Positions 18,170 through 25,849 of a stretch of DNA of 56,000 nt are shown here, in pieces. Every line of letters begins with the position of its first letter. Positions within the stretch are counted from its first letter, which is position 1. The notes under the pieces were generated by a model. The model worked only from the letters and a program-made list of their open reading frames with translations. It was not told the origin of the DNA and made no database searches. The stretch is from NCBI GenBank assembly GCA_902562275.1, contig CACESS010000004.1, forward strand, positions 1 through 56,000, written 5' to 3'. The DNA is from an uncultured Alphaproteobacteria bacterium. GTDB lineage: Bacteria > Pseudomonadota > Alphaproteobacteria > HIMB59 > GCA-002718135. The position numbers were made by a program, and so were the translations under genes.

Positions 18170-18954
18170 TGTTTGAGATTCAATATTTTATTATTGGTAT
18201 TGTCCAAGGCTTCACAGAATTTTTACCAATTAGTTCTTCTGGGCATTTGGTTCTTGTATCAGAATTGACGACTTGGCAGGATCAAGGTCTCTTTACTGAT
18301 GTCGCTGTTCATGTCGGAACATTATTGGCAGTTATAATTTATTTAAGAAAACATATTACAGCATTAGCCAAGAATTTTTTTTCTTTTCAAATTAACCAAA
18401 ATGATAATTTAATTAAAATTATTATTGCAACAATACCCGCGGTCATAGTTGGATTTTTTATTTTTGATTTTGTTCAATTATATTTCCGAGATATCAAAGT
18501 TGTTGCAGTGACAAGTGTTGTATTTGCTGCTTTATTATTTTTAGCAGATCATTTTAAAATCAAAATATCTTCCTGGGAGAATATGAGTTATGTGCAGGCC
18601 TTTATCATAGGTGTATTTCAAGTTTTAGCTTTTCTACCTGGGGCAAGTAGAGCAGGTGTTACAATTACTGGAGCACGTTTTTTAGGATTTGATAGATCAT
18701 CTGCAGCAATTTTTTCTATGCTTTTATCTATTCCGATTATTTTAGCATCCTTAGTTCTAACAAGTTTTGATTTAATGAGCAGTGCTGAGGTAAATATAAA
18801 TTTATACCAATCATTATTTGCAGCATTTGTTGCGTGTATTACTGCACTAGTATCAATTAATATCATGATGCGAATAATACAAAATTCAACCTTTAATATT
18901 TTTATTATTTATAGAGTTTTACTAGGATTTATCTTATTGTATTTTTATGCATAA
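18169..18954 (+). CDS. uppP: Undecaprenyl-diphosphatase
   Basis: UppP removes a phosphate from undecaprenyl diphosphate in the periplasm, recycling the lipid carrier of cell-wall and polysaccharide synthesis. The 261 aa membrane protein has the two signature regions: IVQGFTEFLPISSSGHLVL at residues 11-29, with the catalytic Glu and Ser/His cluster, and FLPGASRAGVTITGARFLGF near 155. It overlaps sbcB by one base and the next gene by 8 nt, so the three are likely co-translated. Confidence 0.95.
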   Translation: MFEIQYFIIGIVQGFTEFLPISSSGHLVLVSELTTWQDQGLFTDVAVHVGTLLAVIIYLRKHITALAKNFFSFQINQNDNLIKIIIATIPAVIVGFFIFDFVQLYFRDIKVVAVTSVVFAALLFLADHFKIKISSWENMSYVQAFIIGVFQVLAFLPGASRAGVTITGARFLGFDRSSAAIFSMLLSIPIILASLVLTSFDLMSSAEVNINLYQSLFAAFVACITALVSINIMMRIIQNSTFNIFIIYRVLLGFILLYFYA

Positions 18955-19876
18955 AATATCTGGTGTCTTTAGTGCTGCACTTACACCTGTCAAAAATGAT
19001 TTATCGATTAACAAAGATTTATATCTTCGTCATTGCCAATATTTAATGAGGCAAGGTCATGATGGTCTCGCAATATTTGGCACTACTGGAGAAGCAAATA
19101 GTTTTTCAGTTCAAGAAAAAAAAGATCATCTAGATTTTTTAGTATCAAATCGTATCAATCCTAATATCCTTATGCCTGGAACAGGTTCTTCTTCTTTGAA
19201 TGACGCAATTGATATGACCAAACATGCTGCCAGTCACAAAGTAAGAGCTGTTCTTTTACTTCCTCCCTTTTATTATAAAAATGTTACTAATGAAGGTGTC
19301 ATAAATTATTATCGCAATATTATTGAAAGAGTAGGTGAGAGTGATTTACAATATGTTTTGTATCATATCCCTCAACATTCTTACGTATCAATTGATTTTA
19401 AGATGATTGAAATTTTATTAAAACTTTATCCAAATAACGTCGTGGGATTAAAAGACTCAGGCGGGGACAGTGATAGAATGATGAAAATCATAAAATATTT
19501 TAATGATTTTGCCGTATTTTGTGGTCATGATAGTTTAGCATTAAATATATGTAAGCGAGGAGGAGCAGGAGCAATTACAGCTGGTACTAATGTATGTGGT
19601 AAATTACTGAGCTTTATCTTAAAAAATTATAAAAATGAGAATAGCATTAAAAATTTCGCTGATTTACAAAATCTGCTGCAGCAAATTCGTCAAGTTATTA
19701 CTTCGCATGAACCAATAAGTTTAATGAAAGCATATTTTTCAATTGTTGATAATATTCCAGATTGGAATATTGTTTTACCTCCACTTAAAAAAATTGAAGA
19801 TCCTGCAAATCAAAAATTAGTATTAATTTTAAAAGAATTACTAAAAAAAATAGATCCTTTAATAGCGAATACGTGA
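18947..19876 (+). CDS. DapA/NanA-superfamily aldolase, substrate unknown
   Basis: This is a 309 aa TIM-barrel lyase of the dihydrodipicolinate synthase/N-acetylneuraminate lyase superfamily. The phosphate/carboxylate loop is FGTTGEANSFS (about residue 43), the catalytic Tyr lies in VLYHIPQHSYV (about 137), and the Schiff-base Lys in VGLKDSGGD (about 167). The housekeeping DapA usually has GTTGES and YNVPGR, so this is probably a paralogue acting on another 2-oxo acid sugar. The start overlaps uppP by 8 nt, and the 3' end overlaps convergent fxsA by 18 nt. Confidence 0.8.
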   Translation: MHKISGVFSAALTPVKNDLSINKDLYLRHCQYLMRQGHDGLAIFGTTGEANSFSVQEKKDHLDFLVSNRINPNILMPGTGSSSLNDAIDMTKHAASHKVRAVLLLPPFYYKNVTNEGVINYYRNIIERVGESDLQYVLYHIPQHSYVSIDFKMIEILLKLYPNNVVGLKDSGGDSDRMMKIIKYFNDFAVFCGHDSLALNICKRGGAGAITAGTNVCGKLLSFILKNYKNENSIKNFADLQNLLQQIRQVITSHEPISLMKAYFSIVDNIPDWNIVLPPLKKIEDPANQKLVLILKELLKKIDPLIANT

Positions 19877-20218
19877 GTTAAAATATTTTTTAGCTTGAGT
19901 AGCAATTAAATTTTGAACAGGTTTCAAGAAAACAGCAAAACCAATACAATCGGTAAAGAAACCAGGAGTAATCAATAATAACCCTGATACTAATAAAAAA
20001 ATACCCCCTTTAATTTCTTCGGTGGGCATTACACCTTGTGATAAGTTTCGTTGTGCATCAAATAACAATTTGATACCTTGTCTACGCACAAGAAATATTC
20101 CTACTAAAGCAGTGGTTAGTATAATTGCGATAGTATTTAAGATTCCAATATTGGAACCAATTGTTATAAAAATACTTATTTCAATGATTGGTATTATAAT
20201 AAACGCGAGAAAAATCAC
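19859..20218 (-). CDS. fxsA: FxsA-family membrane protein
   Basis: This 119 aa cytoplasmic-membrane protein matches FxsA. It begins with hydrophobic FLAFIIIPIIEISIFITIG, continues with GILNTIAIILTTALVGIFLVRRQG, and has LLITPGFFTDCIGF, the family hallmark near residue 80. FxsA is known for relieving F-plasmid exclusion of phage T7 in E. coli; its general role is unclear. It starts with GTG inside a TAGTG overlap with the upstream SbmA-like gene, so translation is probably coupled. Its end overlaps the convergent aldolase gene by 18 nt. Confidence 0.88.
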   Translation of the reverse strand: MIFLAFIIIPIIEISIFITIGSNIGILNTIAIILTTALVGIFLVRRQGIKLLFDAQRNLSQGVMPTEEIKGGIFLLVSGLLLITPGFFTDCIGFAVFLKPVQNLIATQAKKYFNSRIRY

Positions 20219-21219
20219 TAGCGTACTATACCAGTTTTTTCATCCTTAATATTTTTTTCTATTTTATTCTCAAATTCTCTTAATCTTTTGTATACACTTG
20301 CTAATTCTATTATGGTTGGCCACGCTCTAAATAAGTATTGTAAAGAACCTTCTACTCTTCCAAAAGCTCTAATTATTTGTTGCATAACACCAAGTGTCAT
20401 AACTCCTGCAACAATTGCAGGTGCTAAAAAGATGTAAGCAGCAAGAACGTTAGCTTGTAGATATGCTAGTCTTCCAATACTGAAATAAAGGTAATACAGA
20501 TAACTCTTAAAATGAATTTGTCTAACACCTTGGAATAATTCATCTAAAGATTTTGGTCTAATACTTCCATCGTCTTCAGCAATAACTAATATTTTTCTGT
20601 AAGCAGCTTCTTTTTTTTGAAGATCATATTCAATTCCAACAAGTCGTAATAGCCATGCTAAAACAATCATCAAAACTGTTCCTCCAACTGCCCAAATGAA
20701 AGCTCCAGATACCAATCCATATTGCCAATCACCAAACCATAAAATTGGAATACCAATTGATAGTGTCATTAAGAGTGGGAAAAATTCTACAAGAACTAAA
20801 ACTGATTCAATTAAACTTGTTCCAAGACCTTCCATTATTCTGCTAAATTTAATCGTGTCTTCCTGAACTCTTTGGCTAGCACCTTCTATTGTTCTCGCTT
20901 GGTCATACACACTATGATACCATTCAACCATTGCAGTTCTCCACCTGAAAAGAAAATGTGAAGTAAGGAAAGAAATTGCTAGACCTAATGCAATAGAAAC
21001 AGCAGCAAGTTGTGCGAAGCTTAAAAGACCTCCCATGTAATCTTGCATAGTAATAGCGTTTGGTGTTCCAAGAGCTTTTTGGATCATGTCATAAAATTCA
21101 CCAAACCATTCATTGATGAGAACATCAATTTGTACTTGCACCCATATAGAAGTTAATATTACTGCAGAACCAATATAAGCCCAGGCATACCATTTTGGGT
21201 CAGTGAAAAATTTAAACAT
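20218..21219 (-). CDS. SbmA/BacA-like peptide transporter
   Basis: This 333 aa inner-membrane protein resembles SbmA/BacA, proton-driven importers of peptides and peptide antibiotics. HFLFRWRTAMVEWYHSVYD (about 88-106), IEGASQRVQEDTIKFSRIME (about 111-130) and EAAYRKILVIAEDD (about 203-216) correspond to conserved SbmA stretches. QQIIRAFGRVEGSLQYLF near 285 also matches. Compared with the 406 aa E. coli protein it lacks about 75 N-terminal residues, the first one or two membrane helices. No ATPase domain is present. The stop overlaps the fxsA start. It lies 52 nt after a tiny basic ORF. Confidence 0.85.
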   Translation of the reverse strand: MFKFFTDPKWYAWAYIGSAVILTSIWVQVQIDVLINEWFGEFYDMIQKALGTPNAITMQDYMGGLLSFAQLAAVSIALGLAISFLTSHFLFRWRTAMVEWYHSVYDQARTIEGASQRVQEDTIKFSRIMEGLGTSLIESVLVLVEFFPLLMTLSIGIPILWFGDWQYGLVSGAFIWAVGGTVLMIVLAWLLRLVGIEYDLQKKEAAYRKILVIAEDDGSIRPKSLDELFQGVRQIHFKSYLYYLYFSIGRLAYLQANVLAAYIFLAPAIVAGVMTLGVMQQIIRAFGRVEGSLQYLFRAWPTIIELASVYKRLREFENKIEKNIKDEKTGIVR

Positions 21220-21271
21220 TACAATTATATAGATTAATTTGTTAGTTAAAAAAGAAGGTATTTATGTTTAT

Positions 21272-21355
21272 TTATTTCTTCTTTTGACGCTTTTTGTTTC
21301 TTCTGTATTTAGAACCTCTTTTACGTCTACCTCTATGTTTTTTTGGATATCCCAT
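21272..21355 (-). CDS. Tiny highly basic ORF (27 aa), unknown function
   Basis: An ATG at 21355 opens a 27-codon frame to TAA at 21272. Sixteen of 27 residues are Lys or Arg, with one His and no acidic residue. It starts MGYPKKHRGRRKRG and ends in three lysines. It fills the gap between lysR and the SbmA-like gene on the same strand, and the gap is less AT-rich than other intergenic DNA here. No Shine-Dalgarno sequence is visible. It resembles the tails of ribosomal or RNA-binding proteins; a cationic peptide is another option. I cannot assign a family. Confidence 0.5.
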   Translation of the reverse strand: MGYPKKHRGRRKRGSKYRRNKKRQKKK

Positions 21356-21397
21356 AATTTAGAAACGGTATACAAAAATAAAAAATTAAGTCAAAGA

Positions 21398-22285
21398 CTA
21401 ATAATGCCAATCTTTAGCTTCATTGAATAAAAAATCCCTAAAAACTTCAAGTCTTCTATCATTTTTAAAAGATTCAGAATAAACAAAGTATGTTTGATAT
21501 GATGGACCTTCTAAGTTTGGTAGAACGCGTACTAGCTGAGGTTTATCTGCAACCATATAATCAGGTAAAGATGCTAGTCCTCCTCCTTTTTCAATAGCAA
21601 GAGACATCGCATAAATACTGTTCACTCTAAATTTAGGTCTTCTTTTTGTTCCTTCTTTACCAATCTTTAAAATCCAATCAATATTAGATACTGGTGAAGG
21701 TAATCCAGCTCCAAAGCAAATCAAATCATGTTTATCCAGATCATTTACATTTCTTGGTATTCCACTTTTCTGTAAATAATCTGTAGAACCATAAATATGG
21801 TTATGGAAATTAACAAATTTTTTAAAAATTAAATTTGCTTGAGTTGGTTTTTTTACTCTTACTGCAACATCTGCAACTCTTGCAGATAAATCAACTTCTT
21901 CGTCGCTCATAACTAAACTTACATCCATCTCTGGATATTGATTAGAAAATTTGGTTATTCTTGGTGTGAGCCATGCTGATCCAAAACCAACTGTTGTGCT
22001 TACGGTTAATTTACCTACTGGTTTAGTTTTTTTATCTAACAATTTTTTTTCAAAATCAGAAATTGAGAAATTAATTTGATTTACAGTATTAAATAAATTT
22101 TCACCTTGCTCAGTTAACCTTACACCTTTTTGATGTCTAATAAATAAAGGTGTCTTTAAATCGTATTCTAAATCTTGTATTTGTCTACTAAGAGCAGATT
22201 GACTGATATTTAGTTTTGCACTTGCTTTAGAAATGCTTCTTGAGATTGCAATTTCGTAAAATGATTTTAATTTATCCCAGTCCAT
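21398..22285 (-). CDS. LysR-family transcriptional regulator
   Basis: This 295 aa regulator has an N-terminal winged helix-turn-helix (residues about 3-62: DWDKLKSFYEIAISRSISKA, then LNISQSALSRQIQDLE, then FIRHQKGVRLTEQG). A periplasmic-binding-protein-like effector domain follows (about 88-290). It starts at an ATG that overlaps the rpe stop by one base, so it is co-transcribed with rpe. The target genes are unknown; LysR proteins often act on adjacent genes, which here would be the small ORF and the SbmA-like/fxsA pair downstream or the divergent cupin gene. Confidence 0.92.
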   Translation of the reverse strand: MDWDKLKSFYEIAISRSISKASAKLNISQSALSRQIQDLEYDLKTPLFIRHQKGVRLTEQGENLFNTVNQINFSISDFEKKLLDKKTKPVGKLTVSTTVGFGSAWLTPRITKFSNQYPEMDVSLVMSDEEVDLSARVADVAVRVKKPTQANLIFKKFVNFHNHIYGSTDYLQKSGIPRNVNDLDKHDLICFGAGLPSPVSNIDWILKIGKEGTKRRPKFRVNSIYAMSLAIEKGGGLASLPDYMVADKPQLVRVLPNLEGPSYQTYFVYSESFKNDRRLEVFRDFLFNEAKDWHY

Positions 22286-22932
22286 TATCTTAAAGAATTT
22301 ATAATTTCATTATAGTTATTTTGATTTTGAGATAATAAATAAGATCCAACCGCTAACACATTAGCTCCATTGTTTTTGCATATTTTTGCATTTTCATTAT
22401 TTACCCCACCATCAACAGCTATCTCATAGTTATAATTATTATTTTTTCTAATTTCATCTAAATCTTTAATTTTTTGCACTTGATCATGCATAAATTTTTG
22501 ACCACCAAAACCAGGTGTAACTGTCATAACTATTATTTGTTGCACTTTATTAAATAAATGAACAATATCTGCAATATTTACCTTAGGGTGAATGGCAATT
22601 CCTGCTTTAATTTCAGCATCACATATTTTTTTAATAATTTCTTCTGGGTTATCATCGACCTCAGGATGAAAGGTAATGATATCTGAACCAGCTTCTATAA
22701 ATTCATTAATATATTGCTTCACTGGTTTAATCATAAGATGTACATCTAGAATTTTAGAAGTAACCTTTCTTAATGATTTAACTATATTTGGTCCAAAAGT
22801 AATATTGGGGACATAGTGACCATCCATGATGTCTATATGAATATAATCAGCGCCATTTTTGTCTAAAAGTTTAACTTCTTCTTCTAATTTGAGTATATCA
22901 GCTGATAATATAGATGGTGAAATTTTTATCAT
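22285..22932 (-). CDS. rpe: Ribulose-phosphate 3-epimerase
   Basis: Rpe interconverts ribulose 5-phosphate and xylulose 5-phosphate in the pentose phosphate pathway. The 215 aa TIM-barrel protein has ISPSILSADILKLEEEV at residues 4-20, YIHIDIMDGHYVPNITFGP near residue 31 with metal-binding His and Asp, DVHLMI near 64, VTPGFGGQKFM near 138 and VDGGVN near 172. It leads the minus-strand group rpe-lysR and is divergent from the cupin gene, with a 38-nt gap that must hold both promoters. Confidence 0.96.
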   Translation of the reverse strand: MIKISPSILSADILKLEEEVKLLDKNGADYIHIDIMDGHYVPNITFGPNIVKSLRKVTSKILDVHLMIKPVKQYINEFIEAGSDIITFHPEVDDNPEEIIKKICDAEIKAGIAIHPKVNIADIVHLFNKVQQIIVMTVTPGFGGQKFMHDQVQKIKDLDEIRKNNNYNYEIAVDGGVNNENAKICKNNGANVLAVGSYLLSQNQNNYNEIINSLR

Positions 22933-22970
22933 TTATAAATGGATATATAATATATAAATAAACATTCATA

Positions 22971-23315
22971 ATGAATTCTGTCACTGAAAAACCTTGGGGA
23001 TCTTTTGAGATACTTCAATTCGGTAAAAAATTCCTAGTAAAAAAAATTTTTGTAAAACCAGGCGGTGTTTTATCTCTACAAAGTCATGAACATAGATCTG
23101 AGCATTGGATTGTAGCTGAAGGAGAAGCTGAAGTTACAGTTGACAACCAAGTAACTAATTTAAATGAAAATGAGAATATTTTTATTCCCAAAGGGTCAAT
23201 TCATAGAATGGCTAATAGAAAAGATCGTGATTTAGTTATTATAGAAATGTGGTACGGTGATAATCTTGATGAAAATGACATTAAAAGATACGAAGATATT
23301 TATGAAAGAATTTAA
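22971..23315 (+). CDS. Single-domain cupin, mannose-6-phosphate isomerase type II-like
   Basis: This 114 aa protein consists of one cupin barrel with the pattern found at the C-terminus of bifunctional ManC/type II phosphomannose isomerases. KPWGSFEIL opens it, SLQSHEHRSEHWIVAEGEAE carries the metal-binding His/Glu set (about residues 38-58), and NIFIPKGSIHRMAN follows (about 66-80). The mannose-1-phosphate guanylyltransferase part is absent. It overlaps the next ORF by one base, so the two act or are made together. A free-standing sugar-phosphate isomerase is likely but not certain. Confidence 0.75.
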   Translation: MNSVTEKPWGSFEILQFGKKFLVKKIFVKPGGVLSLQSHEHRSEHWIVAEGEAEVTVDNQVTNLNENENIFIPKGSIHRMANRKDRDLVIIEMWYGDNLDENDIKRYEDIYERI

Positions 23316-23698
23316 TGCTTATTAATACCCCTATATCACTTGGAGAACTTGTAGATAAAATATCTATATTAATTATTAAAGAGAAAAATATAACTGATGA
23401 AACTAAACTTGATCATGTCAAAAAAGAATTAGATTTTCTCCAAAAAACATTAATTAATTATGTTCAACAAGAAGAAATAAAAAATTATTTAGAAAATTTG
23501 ATAAATATTAATTCTAAACTCTGGAATATTGAAGACGATATTAGAGAATGCGAAAGAAAAAAATTATTTGATCAAACATTTATTGATCTGGCAAGAAGTG
23601 TTTATTTTACCAATGATGAAAGAGCAAAAGTAAAAAATGAAATTAATAAAAATTTTGGCTCTGAATTAGTAGAGGTAAAATCTTATGAGGAATATTAA
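23315..23698 (+). CDS. DUF6165-like protein, unknown function
   Basis: This 127 aa soluble protein has the N-terminal pattern PISLGELVDKISILIIKEKNI followed by KLDHVKKELDFL. This is what I recall for DUF6165, a family often found beside sugar-modifying and glycosyltransferase genes. It is mostly helical, charged, and without membrane segments. ATG overlaps the cupin stop (TAATG). It ends exactly where the convergent polyprenyl synthase gene ends, with no base between the two stop codons. Function is unknown. Confidence 0.65.
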   Translation: MLINTPISLGELVDKISILIIKEKNITDETKLDHVKKELDFLQKTLINYVQQEEIKNYLENLININSKLWNIEDDIRECERKKLFDQTFIDLARSVYFTNDERAKVKNEINKNFGSELVEVKSYEEY

Positions 23699-24736
23699 TT
23701 AATAAATTCTTGAAACACTTTTTGAAACAAGAGATACTAATTTTTCTTTGTAAATGTTATTTTTAAATATATCAACTGAGTCTACAGCTACATTTGAAAA
23801 GTGATTAGCTCTTGTTAGAGTATCCTCAATACATTGGTATTTATTTATTATTTCTAAAGCCATTTCAAAATCACCATCATTTTGGTTAAGATCAGATATT
23901 GTTCTTTCCCAAAACTTTTTTTCTTTATCATTTGATCGTCCATAAGCTAAAATTATTGGAAGAGTAATTTTACCTTCTTTAAAATCATCTCCAGTATTTT
24001 TCCCTAATATTTTTTTGTTTGAAGAATAATCAATAGCATCGTCAATTAATTGAAAAGTCATGCCAAAGTTTGTTCCAAATGATTTCAATGCATTAACCTC
24101 GGCTTCTGTTCCATGACCACTAATTGATCCAACTTGACATGCTGCACTAAATAAAGAGGCAGTCTTTGCATTCACAACTTCAAAATAAATATTTTCATTT
24201 ATTTCTAAATTTTTATCATTAACAAGTTCTAAAACTTCTCCTTCAGAAATTACAACACTAGTATCTGCTAATATTTTTAATGTATTAGTGTTGCCATATT
24301 TTGTCATTAATTGAAATGCTCTACTAAATAAAAAATCACCAACCAATACACTTGTTTTATTTTTCCATTTCTCATTTGCTGTAGGTTTTCCTCTTCTTTG
24401 CTTACTTTCATCAATTACATCATCATGTAATAGTGTTGCTGTGTGAATAAATTCTACTGCTGCAGATAGACCGATATGATTCATTTTATTTTCAATTTCA
24501 CTAGTTCCATTTCTTGTCATATGAAAACTTGAAACAGTTAAAAGAGGTCGTAATCTTTTACCACCTGATAAGATAAGGTATTTTCCAACTTCATGAACTA
24601 AAGGTACATTACTATCTAATTTATCAAGAATTATGGTGTTTACGGATATTAAATCTTCTGTGCATAGATCTGTTAATTCTCTGATTTCATCTTCAAATGA
24701 AAAATCTTTTTTTATAAGTGGAAGAACATTGTCCAT
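23699..24736 (-). CDS. ispB: Polyprenyl diphosphate synthase (octaprenyl/decaprenyl type)
   Basis: This trans-isoprenyl diphosphate synthase of 345 aa makes the side chain of ubiquinone. The first Asp-rich motif is LLHDDVIDESKQRRG (about residue 98) and the second is LIDDAIDYSSNKK (about 225). SGGKRLRPLL near 57 and GKNTGDDFKEGKITLP near 240 are further family blocks. Chain length (8-10 isoprene units) cannot be read from the sequence with certainty; ubiquinone use in Alphaproteobacteria makes C50 likely. It is convergent with the DUF6165 gene. Confidence 0.9.
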   Translation of the reverse strand: MDNVLPLIKKDFSFEDEIRELTDLCTEDLISVNTIILDKLDSNVPLVHEVGKYLILSGGKRLRPLLTVSSFHMTRNGTSEIENKMNHIGLSAAVEFIHTATLLHDDVIDESKQRRGKPTANEKWKNKTSVLVGDFLFSRAFQLMTKYGNTNTLKILADTSVVISEGEVLELVNDKNLEINENIYFEVVNAKTASLFSAACQVGSISGHGTEAEVNALKSFGTNFGMTFQLIDDAIDYSSNKKILGKNTGDDFKEGKITLPIILAYGRSNDKEKKFWERTISDLNQNDGDFEMALEIINKYQCIEDTLTRANHFSNVAVDSVDIFKNNIYKEKLVSLVSKSVSRIY

Positions 24737-24778
24737 ATTGTTTAACTATTAGAATATTATGTTAATTCATTAACTTAA

Positions 24779-24808
24779 TTGACGCACTTAAACTCAAATT
24801 ACTAAAAT
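24779..24808 (+). promoter_or_regulatory. Candidate sigma-70 promoter for the S49 protease gene
   Basis: TTGACG (24779-24784) and TAAAAT (24803-24808) are 18 nt apart, each matching consensus at five of six positions. Transcription would start near 24815, giving a leader of about 50 nt. That leader holds an 8-bp inverted repeat, AACAAATG (24813-24820) and CATTTGTT (24848-24855), ending 10 nt before the ATG at 24866. The paired elements lie in the 129-nt gap between divergent genes, where a promoter is expected. Confidence 0.5.
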
Positions 24809-24865
24809 TACAAACAAATGCTACATAACGCTTTAAGAAAAGATTAACATTTGTTATTAGATATT

Positions 24866-25681
24866 ATGTTTAAAAGGTTATTTTCAAAGAGTACTACAAT
24901 ACCAGTTTTACGTTTATCTGGCATTATATCATCACAGTCAGGCTTAACAGGTTCTGGTTTAGCAATCAATAATTTAGAAAAGTTAATTGATAAGTTATTT
25001 GCTGATAAAAAATCTCCTGTTGTAGTTTTGGTCATTAATTCACCTGGAGGTTCTCCTACACAATCCTCTTTAATAGCAAAAAGGATCATTGATCTGGCTA
25101 AGGAAAAAAACAAAAAAGTTTTAGCATTCGTTGAAGATGTTGCAGCTTCTGGTGGTTATTGGTTAGCATGTGCTGCTGATGAAATATATATTGATCAAAA
25201 CTCTGTTATTGGATCAATAGGTGTTATTTCACCAGGATTTGGTTTTGTTGATCTTCTAAAAAAAGTTGGAATTGAAAGAAGAGTATATACATCTGGAAAA
25301 AGTAAAAGTTTTCTTGATCCTTTCAAAGAAGAAAAACAGGAAGACATTGATAGATTAAAAAATATTCAAGAACAAATTCATGATAATTTTATTAATTATG
25401 TAAAAGATAGAAGAGGTTCAAAACTCGATCACAATAAATTAGATGACATATTTTCCGGTTTATTTTGGGTTGGTAATAAAGCTATCGATTTAGGTTTAGC
25501 AGATGGTATTGGCGCAATAAAACCAATTTTAGAAGAGAAGTTTGGAAAAAAAATTAAAATTAAAATAATCAGTCAAAAAAAATCATTTTTACAACGTAGG
25601 TTTTCTTCTTCAATATTTAATTCTGATGAAATTTTAAATAAAATTGAAGAACGAATTATGTTTTCTAGGTTTGGTTTGTAA
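24866..25681 (+). CDS. S49-family protease (SppA/SohB type)
   Basis: This 271 aa serine protease degrades signal peptides or membrane protein fragments. Family blocks are VVVLVINSPGGSPTQSSLIA (about residue 52), VAASGGYWLACAADEIY (about 95, containing the nucleophile Ser), SVIGSIGVI (about 116) and YTSGKSKSFLDPF (about 139, with the general-base Lys). It is a short single-domain form, like the archaeal and Gram-positive SppA, and it lacks an obvious N-terminal membrane anchor. The ATG at 24866 is preferred to a TTG at 24851. Its stop overlaps the next small ORF by one base. Confidence 0.88.
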   Translation: MFKRLFSKSTTIPVLRLSGIISSQSGLTGSGLAINNLEKLIDKLFADKKSPVVVLVINSPGGSPTQSSLIAKRIIDLAKEKNKKVLAFVEDVAASGGYWLACAADEIYIDQNSVIGSIGVISPGFGFVDLLKKVGIERRVYTSGKSKSFLDPFKEEKQEDIDRLKNIQEQIHDNFINYVKDRRGSKLDHNKLDDIFSGLFWVGNKAIDLGLADGIGAIKPILEEKFGKKIKIKIISQKKSFLQRRFSSSIFNSDEILNKIEERIMFSRFGL

Positions 25682-25842
25682 TGAAATTTCTAGTTTTAGT
25701 TGTAATTTTAGCTTCTATTTTTTTATTTTTAAGATTTAAGAAAAAAAAACAAGACAAATTCACTAATAATAAAGTAAATAATGACTCAGTAATCGATTTA
25801 GAGAAAGATCCAAGAACGAAAGAATATAAACCAAAAGATTAA
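25681..25842 (+). CDS. Small single-pass membrane protein, unknown function
   Basis: This is a 53 aa frame. A membrane segment ([18 protein letters not shown], residues 2-19) is followed by a run of four Lys and a hydrophilic tail that ends [15 protein letters not shown]. The ATG overlaps the stop of the protease gene (TAATG), and the stop lies 7 nt before glyS, so it is packed into the operon. That spacing, the positive-inside pattern and the defined tail argue that it is real. No family recognised. Confidence 0.65.
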   Translation: MKFLVLVVILASIFLFLRFKKKKQDKFTNNKVNNDSVIDLEKDPRTKEYKPKD

Positions 25843-25849
25843 GAGTTAT

